Translations under genes and position numbers: made by a program
The notes under the pieces: model-generated
What the model was told of the DNA's origin: nothing
What the model saw: the letters and a program-made list of their open reading frames with translations, nothing else
The model's database searches: none
Part shown: one piece after another, positions 33,462 to 42,191 of the stretch
Layout of the letters: the number at the start of each line of letters is the position of its first letter
Position numbering within the stretch: position 1 is the stretch's first letter
NCBI RefSeq assembly: GCF_030646615.1
Contig: NZ_JAUSLG010000066.1
Span: 1 to 64,000, forward strand
Direction of reading: 5' to 3'
Source: Phenylobacterium sp.
GTDB lineage: Bacteria > Pseudomonadota > Alphaproteobacteria > Caulobacterales > Caulobacteraceae
Length of the DNA: 64,000 nucleotides

Positions 33462-34151
33462 TCAGGCCTCGACGTCGAGGGAGTAGCCGGCCGAGCGCAC
33501 GGTGCGGATCGGGTCGGCCGAGGCCTCGCGGTTCAACGCCTTGCGCAGGCGGCCCACATGCACATCAACCGTGCGCGCCTCCACATAGACGTCCGAGCCC
33601 CAGACGGCGTCCAGCAGTTGCTCGCGGGAAAACACCCGGCCGGGATGCTGCATCAGATAGTCCAGCAGGCGGAATTCGGTGGGGCCGAGATGGATCTCCT
33701 TGCCCCCCCGCTTCACCCGGTGGGCGACGCGGTCGATGACCAGGTCGCCGATCCGGACCCGATCCTCGGCCAGGCCCGGCCGCAGGCGGCGCAGAACGGC
33801 GCGGATGCGGGCCGAGAGCTCCGACATGGAGAAGGGCTTGACGATGTAGTCGTCGGCGCCGGTGTCCAGGCCGCGGATCCGGTCGGTCTCCTCGCCCCGG
33901 GCCGTCAGCATGATGATCGGGATGTTGCGGGTTTCAGACCGCGCCCGCAGCCGGCGGCAGACCTCGATGCCCGACACCTTGGGCAGCATCCAGTCCAGCA
34001 GGATGAGGTCGGGCATCTTCTCGTCGACCATCACCAGGGCTTCTTCCCCGTCGGCGGCGACCGCGACGGCGTAGCCCTCTTTTTCGAGATTGTAGTTCAG
34101 CAGGGTCGAGAGGGAATCTTCGTCCTCGGCGACCAGGATATTGGGGGTCAT
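33462..34151 (-). CDS. phoB: Phosphate regulon response regulator PhoB
   Basis: 229 residues. Receiver domain (1-120) with phospho-acceptor aspartate in LILLDWMLPKVSG and switch residues in IIMLTARGEE and VKPFSMSEL; C-terminal OmpR-type winged helix (about 130-229: GPTEFRLLDYLMQHPGRVFS, YVEARTVDVHVGRLRKAL). It is phosphorylated by PhoR and activates Pho-box promoters under phosphate limitation. Last gene of phoR-pstCAB-phoU-phoB, 17 nt after phoU. Confidence 0.97.
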   Translation of the reverse strand: MTPNILVAEDEDSLSTLLNYNLEKEGYAVAVAADGEEALVMVDEKMPDLILLDWMLPKVSGIEVCRRLRARSETRNIPIIMLTARGEETDRIRGLDTGADDYIVKPFSMSELSARIRAVLRRLRPGLAEDRVRIGDLVIDRVAHRVKRGGKEIHLGPTEFRLLDYLMQHPGRVFSREQLLDAVWGSDVYVEARTVDVHVGRLRKALNREASADPIRTVRSAGYSLDVEA

Positions 34152-34168
34152 GGGGTGTTCTCCCGCGC

Positions 34169-34864
34169 CTACCGCTGCAGCGGATCGGTCTTGGGACGCT
34201 CGGCGGCGATCGCCTCGTCCCCGGTGATCTCGTAGTGGATGATCTCGGCGATGTTGGTGGCGTGGTCGCCGATGCGCTCGAGGTTCTTGGCCACGAACAG
34301 CAGGTGGGCGCAGGCGGTGATCGTCCGCGGATCGCCCATCATATAGGTCAGCAGTTCCCGGAAGAGGCTGTTGTAGTGCTCGTCCACCTCGTCGTCCCGG
34401 GACCAGACGGTCATGGCCCGCTCGAGATCCGAGGCGGTATAGGCGTCCAGCACCTCTTTCAGGCGGGTCACCACCAGCCGACCCATGCGCTCGATGGAGC
34501 GCGTCAGGGGCACCATCGGGTCGGACTCGATGATCACGATGGTGCGCTTGGCGATGTTCTTGGCCAGGTCGCCAACCCGCTCGAGATTGTTGGCGATCTT
34601 CATGGCCGCCACCGTGCGGCGCAGGTCGTTGGCCAGCGGCTGGCGCAGGGCGATCATGCGGATCGCCTTGCGCTCGATATCGGCCTGCAGGACATCCAGG
34701 CGCTCATCGCGCCCCACCACCAGGTCGGCGGTCTGCTGGTCGCGGCGCACCACGGCCTCCAGGGCGTCGGCGACGGCGGCCTCGGTCAGCCCGCCCATCC
34801 GCGCGCACTCGGCGGTGAGCATGTTGAGCTCGTCTTCGTAGGCCTTGACGATGTGTTCGTTCAT
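34169..34864 (-). CDS. phoU: Phosphate transport accessory regulator PhoU
   Basis: 231 residues from ATG 34864. Two three-helix PhoU repeats: AVADALEAVVRRD and IRMIALRQPLANDLRRTVAA in the first, YNSLFRELLTYMMGDPRTI and NLERIGDHATNIAEIIHY in the second. It links PstB activity to PhoR and keeps PhoB inactive when phosphate is ample. It sits between pstB and phoB in the operon. Confidence 0.96.
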   Translation of the reverse strand: MNEHIVKAYEDELNMLTAECARMGGLTEAAVADALEAVVRRDQQTADLVVGRDERLDVLQADIERKAIRMIALRQPLANDLRRTVAAMKIANNLERVGDLAKNIAKRTIVIIESDPMVPLTRSIERMGRLVVTRLKEVLDAYTASDLERAMTVWSRDDEVDEHYNSLFRELLTYMMGDPRTITACAHLLFVAKNLERIGDHATNIAEIIHYEITGDEAIAAERPKTDPLQR

Positions 34865-34880
34865 GGCGGCGTCCTCCCGG

Positions 34881-35741
<861 letters not shown>

Positions 35742-35746
35742 GGGGA

Positions 35747-37048
35747 TCACCACCGCCGTTCGAAACGTCGGCGGAGCAGGACCGCCGCGAGGTTCATCAA
35801 CACCATGAAGACCAGCAGCACGATAATGGCTGCGGCCGTGCGCTCATGGAAGGCGCGCTCGGACGCGTTTTCCCAGATGAAGATCTGCACCGGCAGCACG
35901 GTGGCCGCGCTGGTCAGGGTCTCGGGCACGCCCGGCACGAAGGAGACCATGCCGATCATCAGCAGGGGCGCGGTCTCGCCCAGGGCGTGGGCCAGGGACA
36001 GGATGGTGCCGGTCATCATGCCCGGCATGGCCAGCGGCAGGACGTGGTGGAAGACGGTCTGGGTGCGCGAGGCGCCCACGGCCAGGGCGGCCTCCCGAAT
36101 CGACGGCGGCACGGCGCGCAGGGAGGCGCGGGTGGCGATGATGATGGTCGGCAGGGCCATCAGCGCCAGCACCAGGCCCCCCAGCAGGGGCGAGGACCGC
36201 GGCACGGCCAGCCAGTTGATGAACACCGCCAAGCCAAGCAGGCCGTAGATGATCGAGGGCACGGCGGCGAGGTTGTTGATGTTCACCTCGATCAGGTCGG
36301 TCCAGCGGTTCTTGGGCGCGAACTCTTCCAGATAGGTGGCGGCCAGCACCCCGATGGGGGCGGCCAGCAGGGCGGTGACCAGCAACATCATGGCCGAGCC
36401 GACCACGGCGCCGAGCACCCCGGCCTGCTCCGGCTCGGTGGAGTCCGAGCGCGAAAGGAAGGTCCAGTTGAAGCCGCCGCTGACCATGTCGCGCTGGCGC
36501 AGCTCGTCCAGCCAGTCGAGCTGGCGGTCGCTCAGCCGCCGCCCGCCGACCTCGGTGTCGCGGCTGATCTGGCCCTTGTAGTAGAGGCTGGCATTGGCCT
36601 TCATCGGCCCCTGAACCGTGATGGTCTGGCCGATGAGCGCGGGATCTTCCCGCAGACGGTCGAGGATCTGGAAGCCCAGGTCCCCCGACAGGATGGCCAT
36701 CATCTCACTGGAGGCCTCGCCATAGACGTCGTCCTCCTCGCCCAGCACGGCCAGCGCGGACTCCGCGACCATGAGGTTGAAGTTCGAGCCGCCGAGGTCG
36801 GCCATGTCGACGCGGTCGGCGGAAATCTCCACCGGCAGGCTGATGCGGTAGTCGACGAAGGTCGAATAGCCCTGGATTCCGATCCGGCCCAGCAGCACCA
36901 CCAGGAAGGCCAGGGCCAGGAAGATGGCCGCGCGGCCATAGAAGCGGAAGCGCGTCTCGGCGCGGTAACGGCGCTTTAGGCGGGCCTCGGCCTGGGCGCG
37001 GGCGCGGGCCTTGGCGGCCTGGGCGGGGGTCAGGGCCGCGTCAGTCAT
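35747..37048 (-). CDS. pstA: Phosphate ABC transporter permease PstA (extended)
   Basis: 433 residues, well over the roughly 290-300 of enterobacterial PstA. A basic cytoplasmic tail and first helix (about 38-58) are followed by an insert (about 60-195, the DUF3333-type periplasmic region of alphaproteobacteria) and then the permease domain (about 200-420) with the EAA-like loop [20 protein letters not shown]. Its start overlaps the pstC stop by 8 nt. It forms the membrane channel with PstC. Confidence 0.94.
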   Translation of the reverse strand: MTDAALTPAQAAKARARAQAEARLKRRYRAETRFRFYGRAAIFLALAFLVVLLGRIGIQGYSTFVDYRISLPVEISADRVDMADLGGSNFNLMVAESALAVLGEEDDVYGEASSEMMAILSGDLGFQILDRLREDPALIGQTITVQGPMKANASLYYKGQISRDTEVGGRRLSDRQLDWLDELRQRDMVSGGFNWTFLSRSDSTEPEQAGVLGAVVGSAMMLLVTALLAAPIGVLAATYLEEFAPKNRWTDLIEVNINNLAAVPSIIYGLLGLAVFINWLAVPRSSPLLGGLVLALMALPTIIIATRASLRAVPPSIREAALAVGASRTQTVFHHVLPLAMPGMMTGTILSLAHALGETAPLLMIGMVSFVPGVPETLTSAATVLPVQIFIWENASERAFHERTAAAIIVLLVFMVLMNLAAVLLRRRFERRW

Positions 37049-38483
37049 ACTGTTCCCGATACCGCTGCACGATCTGCAGGGCGACGATGTTGAGCACCAG
37101 CGTGATCACGAAGAGGGTCAGGCCCAGGCCAAAGGCCGACAGGGTCTTGGGGCTGTCGAACTCCTGGTCGCCGGTCAGCAGGGTGACGATCTGCACTGTC
37201 ACGGTGGTCACCGTGTCCAGCGGGTTGAAGGTGGCGCGGGCCTGAAGGCCGGCGGCCATGGTGACGATCATGGTCTCGCCGATAGCCCGGGATATGGCCA
37301 GCAGCAGGGCGCCCATGACGCCGGGCAGGGCCGCGGGCATGATCACGCGGGTGATGGTCTCCGACCGCGTCGCGCCCATGGCCAGGGAGCCGTCTCTCAG
37401 GGACTGGGGCACGGCGTTGATGATGTCGTCCGACAGGGACGAGACGAAGGGGATCAGCATGATGCCCATGACCGCCCCGGCCACCAGGGCCATCTGGTTC
37501 TGCACCTGCATCAGATAGAGGCCGACCCCATCCAGGGGTCCCCCCAGCAGCTCCGCGCCGATCCCGTTGAAGAAGCCGCGGAACAGCGGCCCCACGGTCA
37601 GGGCGGCGAAGAAGCCGTAGACCACCGTGGGAATGCCGGCGAGCACCTCGAGCAGCGGCTTGACCACCGCCCGCGTCGTGCGCCCGGCATATTCCGAGAG
37701 ATAGATGGCGGCGAACAGGCCCACGGGCGCGGCCACCGTCATGGCGATCATCATGATCAGGAAGGTGCCCATGAACAGGGGCACTGCGCCGAACGCGCCC
37801 GAGGACGCCACCTGATCGGCGCGGATGGCGATCTGCGGGTCCCAGGTCAGGCCGAACAGGAATTCGAAGATCGGCACGGCCTGGAAGAACCGCCAGGACT
37901 CCCAGACGAGCGAAGCCACGATGCCCACGGTCGTCAGCACGGCGACGATCGAGCAGACCAGGAAGAGGGCGGCGATCCACCGCTCCACCCGCGGACGGGC
38001 CGCAAAGCCGGCGCTGATCTTCGGCCAGGCGAAGGCGGCGCCGGCCAGGGCCAGGGCCAGGGCGGCGGCGAGCGTGGCGGCCACGAGGTTGCGGTGGATG
38101 TCACGGGCCTCGATCAGCTTGGCCGCGAAGGCCTCGCCAAGGGCGCCGTCATATTCGGTCTGGCTGACCTGTCCCCCCGTCACCGTGCCGACGACGTCAT
38201 TGTAGAAGACATCCTGGGTGCTGTCGGGCAACGCCATCACCGCGGCGGGTGGATCGGCGCGCAGGGCCGCTTCCTCGATCTGGCCGCCCAGCAGGCTCAC
38301 CAGGATCAGCAGGATGGCCGCCGGCGCTGCGGCCCACAGCGCGACATAGGCGCCATAATAGCCCGGCAGGGAATGGAGCACGCGGGTGCTGCCGCCCGAG
38401 GCGCGCAGCACCTTGCGGCGTCCGGCCGAATAGGCCGCGAGGGAGAACAGGATGAGCCCGATCAGGGCGATCCAGATGAGCAT
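37041..38483 (-). CDS. pstC: Phosphate ABC transporter permease PstC (extended)
   Basis: 480 residues, also longer than the enterobacterial protein (about 320), because of an N-terminal extension (about 1-190) with extra membrane helices and a soluble segment. The permease core (about 200-480) has AIYLSEYAGR, VLAGIPTVVYGFFA and the loop GSLAMGATRSETITRVI. First gene of the pst operon after phoR, 116 bases downstream of it, behind a Pho box. No pstS is present here, so the phosphate-binding protein must be encoded elsewhere. Confidence 0.94.
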   Translation of the reverse strand: MLIWIALIGLILFSLAAYSAGRRKVLRASGGSTRVLHSLPGYYGAYVALWAAAPAAILLILVSLLGGQIEEAALRADPPAAVMALPDSTQDVFYNDVVGTVTGGQVSQTEYDGALGEAFAAKLIEARDIHRNLVAATLAAALALALAGAAFAWPKISAGFAARPRVERWIAALFLVCSIVAVLTTVGIVASLVWESWRFFQAVPIFEFLFGLTWDPQIAIRADQVASSGAFGAVPLFMGTFLIMMIAMTVAAPVGLFAAIYLSEYAGRTTRAVVKPLLEVLAGIPTVVYGFFAALTVGPLFRGFFNGIGAELLGGPLDGVGLYLMQVQNQMALVAGAVMGIMLIPFVSSLSDDIINAVPQSLRDGSLAMGATRSETITRVIMPAALPGVMGALLLAISRAIGETMIVTMAAGLQARATFNPLDTVTTVTVQIVTLLTGDQEFDSPKTLSAFGLGLTLFVITLVLNIVALQIVQRYREQYD

Positions 38484-38591
38484 TCAGGCCTTCGACTTAC
38501 GGCTCGGATCGCGCGGGAAGAGGGGACCGCGGTCTTGAACCGACCCCAGGGTGCGCGGCGCGGAACCTGCCTGCGGATTGCTGATTGAACG

Positions 38592-38618
38592 CGACAGTTT
38601 CATGACACTTTTGCGACA
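38592..38618 (-). promoter_or_regulatory. Pho box (three half-sites) upstream of pstC
   Basis: On the minus strand TGTCATGAAACTGTCG matches the PhoB consensus CTGTCAT-A4-CTGTCA closely, and one more half-site precedes it. On the plus strand the GACA cores begin at 38593, 38604 and 38615, spaced exactly 11 bp. The element overlaps the phoR stop codon (38600-38602) and lies about 110 bases ahead of pstC, so PhoB can autoactivate pstCAB-phoU-phoB independently of phoR. Confidence 0.85.
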
Positions 38619-40096
38619 TCGCCCGACTTGTCGGTGTCCAGGGGCTCTCGCCGCCGTCGCGCGGGCTCCACCCGGGGGAAATAGGCCGTGAAGATCGCCC
38701 CCCGGCCCAGGGCGCTTTCCACCATGAGTCCGCCCCTGTGGCGGTTCATGATGTGCTTGACGATGGCCAGGCCGAGGCCCGTCCCGGACTTCTCGCCGCT
38801 CTTCTGGCCCTCGACCCGGTAGAAGCGTTCGGTGAGCCGGGGCAGATGCTCCCGGGCCATGCCAGGGCCGGAATCGGTGACCGACAGGGCGGCGAAACGG
38901 CCCGGGCCGTGGTCAGGCGTCAGCAGCGACAGCCGGGCGGCCTGGTCCATGCGGGGGGCCATGGCCGCCTCGATCCCAAGGCCATCCTCCAGAGACACCC
39001 GGACCACGCCGCCGGCGGGGGAGTACTTCAGCGCGTTGTCCACCAGGTTCTGGGCCACCTGCACGACCTGATCGCGGTCCCCCACCGCCGTCACACTGCC
39101 CCGGGGCGGCAGGTTGACCTCAAGGCTGACGCCCTTTTCCCGGGCCAGGGGCGTGATGGCGTCGACCACGTCCATGACGGCGGCCACCAGGTCCACATCC
39201 TCATTGGGCGGCACATGCTCGTTCAACTCGATACGGCTCAGTGACATCAGGTCGTCGATCAGCCGGGACATGCGCTCGGCCTGGACGTGCATGATGCCCA
39301 GGAACTTCTCGCGGGCGCTCTCATCGGCCCGGGCGTGTCCCCGCAAGGTCTCGATGAAGCCCGAAAGCGAGGCGAGCGGGGTGCGAAGTTCGTGGCTGGC
39401 ATTGGCCAGGAAGTCGGCCCGCATCCGCTCCACACGCCGGATGTCGGTCTCGTCGTGCAGCACCAGCAGCGCCAGCCGTCCCCCATCCGCCCCTAGGCCC
39501 AGGGGCCGGGCATAGACCCGAAAGATCCGCTCCTGAGAGCCGCCGGGCTCATAGATGGCCTCGCCTTCGAGGTTCCCGAACAGGGCTTCATCGACGGCCT
39601 CCAGCACGTCGGGATCGCGGATGGCGGTGACCAGCAGGCCCGCCTCTCGCTGGATCTTCAGCACCTCCCGGCCAGCCAGATTGACCATGACGAAGCGGCG
39701 CCCCGTAAGGTCATCGGGCTCGTGGGCCGAGATCACCATGACGGGATCGGGCAGGGCGTTCAGCACAGCCGTATAGGGCAGAGACAGCTGGCCGGCGGCG
39801 ACCTCGGCATGGGTCTCGGCCACCTCCGCCTTGAGCCGCGCGGCTTCCCCTCGGGCGCGGACAGCCTGGATCGCCGCGACGCCGGCCACCGGCAGGGCCA
39901 GCATGATCGCGGCCACGGGATCGGCGCCGCCCACGGCGACCAGACCGGCCAAGGCCAGCAGGCCCGCCGCGCCCGTCATAAGGGCCGGGCCGGCAGCGAA
40001 CCCCCGTCGAGGTCCGAGGGGCAAGGGTTGCGGCAGCAGGGACAAGACCGAATCTCCGTTCGCCGGATCATCCACCAAGCCGGATACCTGTGTCAT
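38600..40096 (-). CDS. phoR: Phosphate regulon sensor histidine kinase PhoR
   Basis: 498 residues from ATG 40096. Two N-terminal membrane helices (about 30-80), a PAS domain (about 105-225), a HisKA dimerisation domain with the phospho-accepting histidine in NASHELRTPLASL, and a HATPase domain (NLVDNALKYSP, DSGPGM, GTGLGLAIVKHIMNRHRGG). It senses the PstCAB-PhoU state and phosphorylates PhoB. First gene of the phosphate cluster, divergent from lovK across 116 bases. Confidence 0.94.
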   Translation of the reverse strand: MTQVSGLVDDPANGDSVLSLLPQPLPLGPRRGFAAGPALMTGAAGLLALAGLVAVGGADPVAAIMLALPVAGVAAIQAVRARGEAARLKAEVAETHAEVAAGQLSLPYTAVLNALPDPVMVISAHEPDDLTGRRFVMVNLAGREVLKIQREAGLLVTAIRDPDVLEAVDEALFGNLEGEAIYEPGGSQERIFRVYARPLGLGADGGRLALLVLHDETDIRRVERMRADFLANASHELRTPLASLSGFIETLRGHARADESAREKFLGIMHVQAERMSRLIDDLMSLSRIELNEHVPPNEDVDLVAAVMDVVDAITPLAREKGVSLEVNLPPRGSVTAVGDRDQVVQVAQNLVDNALKYSPAGGVVRVSLEDGLGIEAAMAPRMDQAARLSLLTPDHGPGRFAALSVTDSGPGMAREHLPRLTERFYRVEGQKSGEKSGTGLGLAIVKHIMNRHRGGLMVESALGRGAIFTAYFPRVEPARRRREPLDTDKSGDVAKVS

Positions 40097-40212
40097 CGCC
40101 GTGACAAGGGAAAGAATTCGCAGCCGACAGGCGCCCGACCTGGGCCTCCGCCCTGGAACTGCCCCGGAGAGCCGGCGTTTGTCTGGCCTGGGGGACGGCG
40201 GATGCAAAGATC

Positions 40213-41310
40213 ATGATCGAGCGAAGGGACACCTTTCGGGCCGACAGCCTGCTGACGCCGCGGGCCGGGATCGACGATCCGTTCGCCGCCGCCGTCCATG
40301 CCACCCGCATGTCGATGATCATCGCCGACGCCCAGGCGCCCGACATGCCCATCGTCTTCGCCAACGACGCCTTTCTTGCGCTGAGCGGTTACGCTCGCGA
40401 CGAGGTTCTGGGGCGCAACTGCCGTTTCCTCCAAGGCCCGGACACCGACCCGGAGATGGCGCGAAGGCTGGCCCAGGCGGTCGTCGAAGGCGCGCCGATC
40501 AATGTGGATATTCTGAACTACAGCAAGGACGGCAAGCCGTTCTGGAACGCCCTCCAGATCAGCCCGGTGCGCAACGCCGAGGGCCTGCTGGTCTATTACA
40601 TCGGTTCGCAGATCGACGTCACCGCCCGCAAGAACGCCGAGGATCGCCTGGTCCGGGATCGGGAAGGCCTGGTCACGGTGGCCACCGAGCAGACCCGGGC
40701 CGCCGAACAGGCGCTGGCCGAGCGCACCGCCCTGCTCCACGAGGTCGATCACCGGGTCAAGAACAACCTCCAGCTCATCGGCTCGCTGCTGGTCCTGCAG
40801 ACGCGACGGACCGAAGATCTGCAGACGCGGATCGCGCTGGAGTCGATGCTGTCGCGGGTGAGCGCCATAGCCACGGTGCACCGGCGCCTGTTCCAGAGCC
40901 GAGACCTGGAGCGGTTCGACGTGGCCGCCTTCGTTCGCGACCTGGTGGGGGACGTCTCCTCGAGCCACGACAAGGTCGCGATCGACCTGGACCTGCAGAG
41001 CATAGAGATCGACGCCGCCCAGGCCGCGCCCCTGGCCCTGGCCGTCAATGAGCTGCTGGACAACGCCTTCGCCCACGGCCTGAACGAGCGCCGCGCCGGC
41101 AAGCTGAGCGTGCGCGTCCAGCGCCAGAATGGCCATTACCTGATCGCGATCTGCGACGGCGGGCCGGGACTTCCCCCTTCCGGACAGTTCGAGCCCGGGT
41201 TTGGCCTGACGATTGTCGGGCTGCTGGCGCAACAACTGCGCGCCGAGTTGCGTTTCGAACCGACGAACCCTGGCGTGCGCGCCATTCTCGAACTGCCCGT
41301 GAACGCCTAG
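40213..41310 (+). CDS. lovK: LOV-domain blue-light sensor histidine kinase LovK
   Basis: 365 residues. An N-terminal LOV domain (about 25-140) has the photoactive motif GRNCRFLQG with the flavin-adduct Cys70, NYSKDGKPFWNAL and YYIGSQIDVT. A HWE/HisKA_2-type kinase follows with the phospho-accepting His180 in HEVDHRVKNNLQLIGSL and an ATPase domain (NELLDNAFAHGL, GFGLTIVGLLA). The Cys and His numbers are those I recall for C. crescentus LovK. There LovK and LovR tune cell adhesion and the general stress response with light and redox. Followed 6 nt later by lovR. Confidence 0.9.
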   Translation: MIERRDTFRADSLLTPRAGIDDPFAAAVHATRMSMIIADAQAPDMPIVFANDAFLALSGYARDEVLGRNCRFLQGPDTDPEMARRLAQAVVEGAPINVDILNYSKDGKPFWNALQISPVRNAEGLLVYYIGSQIDVTARKNAEDRLVRDREGLVTVATEQTRAAEQALAERTALLHEVDHRVKNNLQLIGSLLVLQTRRTEDLQTRIALESMLSRVSAIATVHRRLFQSRDLERFDVAAFVRDLVGDVSSSHDKVAIDLDLQSIEIDAAQAAPLALAVNELLDNAFAHGLNERRAGKLSVRVQRQNGHYLIAICDGGPGLPPSGQFEPGFGLTIVGLLAQQLRAELRFEPTNPGVRAILELPVNA

Positions 41311-41316
41311 GTCCCC

Positions 41317-41778
41317 ATGTCCAACCCCCTGTCTGTGCTGATCGTCGAGGATGAGGCCCTGCTGGCCGTCGAACTCGGCTTCCTCGTTCGGGAGGCCGGC
41401 TGCGTCGAGGTTGGCCACGCCGCGGACTCGGCGGTGGCGGTGCAGATGGCCGCTCAGCTCAAGCCGGACATCGCCCTGGTGGATGTTCACCTGGCGGACG
41501 GCCCCACAGGCGTTGACGCCGCCCGGGAGATCGCCGCCCATCACGGGGCGATGGTGTTGTTCATGACGGCCAATGTGAAGCGCCTGCCGGAGGACCTGGC
41601 GGGCGCCTGCGGGGTGATCGGAAAGCCCTATACCGATCGCGCCGTTCGCCGCGCCCTGATCTACCTCGTCGGCTGCCTGGAGCGGGGGTGCGCCGACACG
41701 CATCCGCCCCCAGGGCTCACCCTGTCCGACAGCCACGCCGCCCGCTGGGGCGTCCATCATCTCGAAAAGACGGCTTAG
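41317..41778 (+). CDS. lovR: Single-domain response regulator LovR
   Basis: 153 residues: a receiver domain with acidic pocket VLIVEDEALL, phospho-acceptor aspartate in ALVDVHLADGPTG, FMTAN and the lysine in GKPY. There is no output domain. The 30-residue tail beyond the receiver is unremarkable. Pairing with the LOV kinase 6 nt upstream matches the lovK-lovR operon of Caulobacter, where LovR acts as phosphate sink and negative modulator of LovK signalling. The name rests on this context. Confidence 0.83.
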   Translation: MSNPLSVLIVEDEALLAVELGFLVREAGCVEVGHAADSAVAVQMAAQLKPDIALVDVHLADGPTGVDAAREIAAHHGAMVLFMTANVKRLPEDLAGACGVIGKPYTDRAVRRALIYLVGCLERGCADTHPPPGLTLSDSHAARWGVHHLEKTA

Positions 41779-41784
41779 GCGATC

Positions 41785-42084
41785 ATGACCCCGAGCTTTC
41801 TGCCCGAGGTGGTCGGCTTCTGCGCCGGTCTGTGTTCGATGGTGAGCTTCACCCCGCAGCTCATCAAGACCTGGCGGGAGCGCGACGCCCGGTCGATCTC
41901 ACTTCGCATGTACGTGGTGACCGTCACCGGCTTCAGCCTCTGGGTGACCTATGGCGTGATGATCGGCAGTTGGCCGGTGATGCTGACCAACTCGGTCTGC
42001 CTGGTCCTGTCGGCGCTGATCCTGGCCATGAAGTGGCGCTTCTCGCACACGCCCGCCGCGGCGAGCCTCAAGCCCGAAGCCTAG
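41785..42084 (+). CDS. SemiSWEET-type sugar transporter (PQ-loop)
   Basis: 99 residues with three hydrophobic segments (about 8-24, 40-60, 64-83), the size of a bacterial SemiSWEET half-transporter that dimerises. The PQ motif is in SMVSFTPQLIKTWRERDARS, and the second helix has GFSLWVTYGV. It would equilibrate small sugars across the inner membrane. It starts 6 nt after lovR, so it may be in the lovKR operon, a link with no known meaning. Confidence 0.85.
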   Translation: MTPSFLPEVVGFCAGLCSMVSFTPQLIKTWRERDARSISLRMYVVTVTGFSLWVTYGVMIGSWPVMLTNSVCLVLSALILAMKWRFSHTPAAASLKPEA

Positions 42085-42191
42085 CTTGGCGGCATCGGTT
42101 GGCGCCGCAGCAGGCGCTCTCTAGAATTGCGACTCCGACGACGAGCGTCGCGCCGTCACCAGCGGGCGCGGCCGCATACCAGGACTTCGCA

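Noticed and set aside
32055-34235. A 726-codon open frame on the plus strand across purD and phoB
   Set aside because: It spans two well-recognised genes on the other strand and the composition is that of antisense high-GC DNA (Gly, Arg, His, Gln rich).
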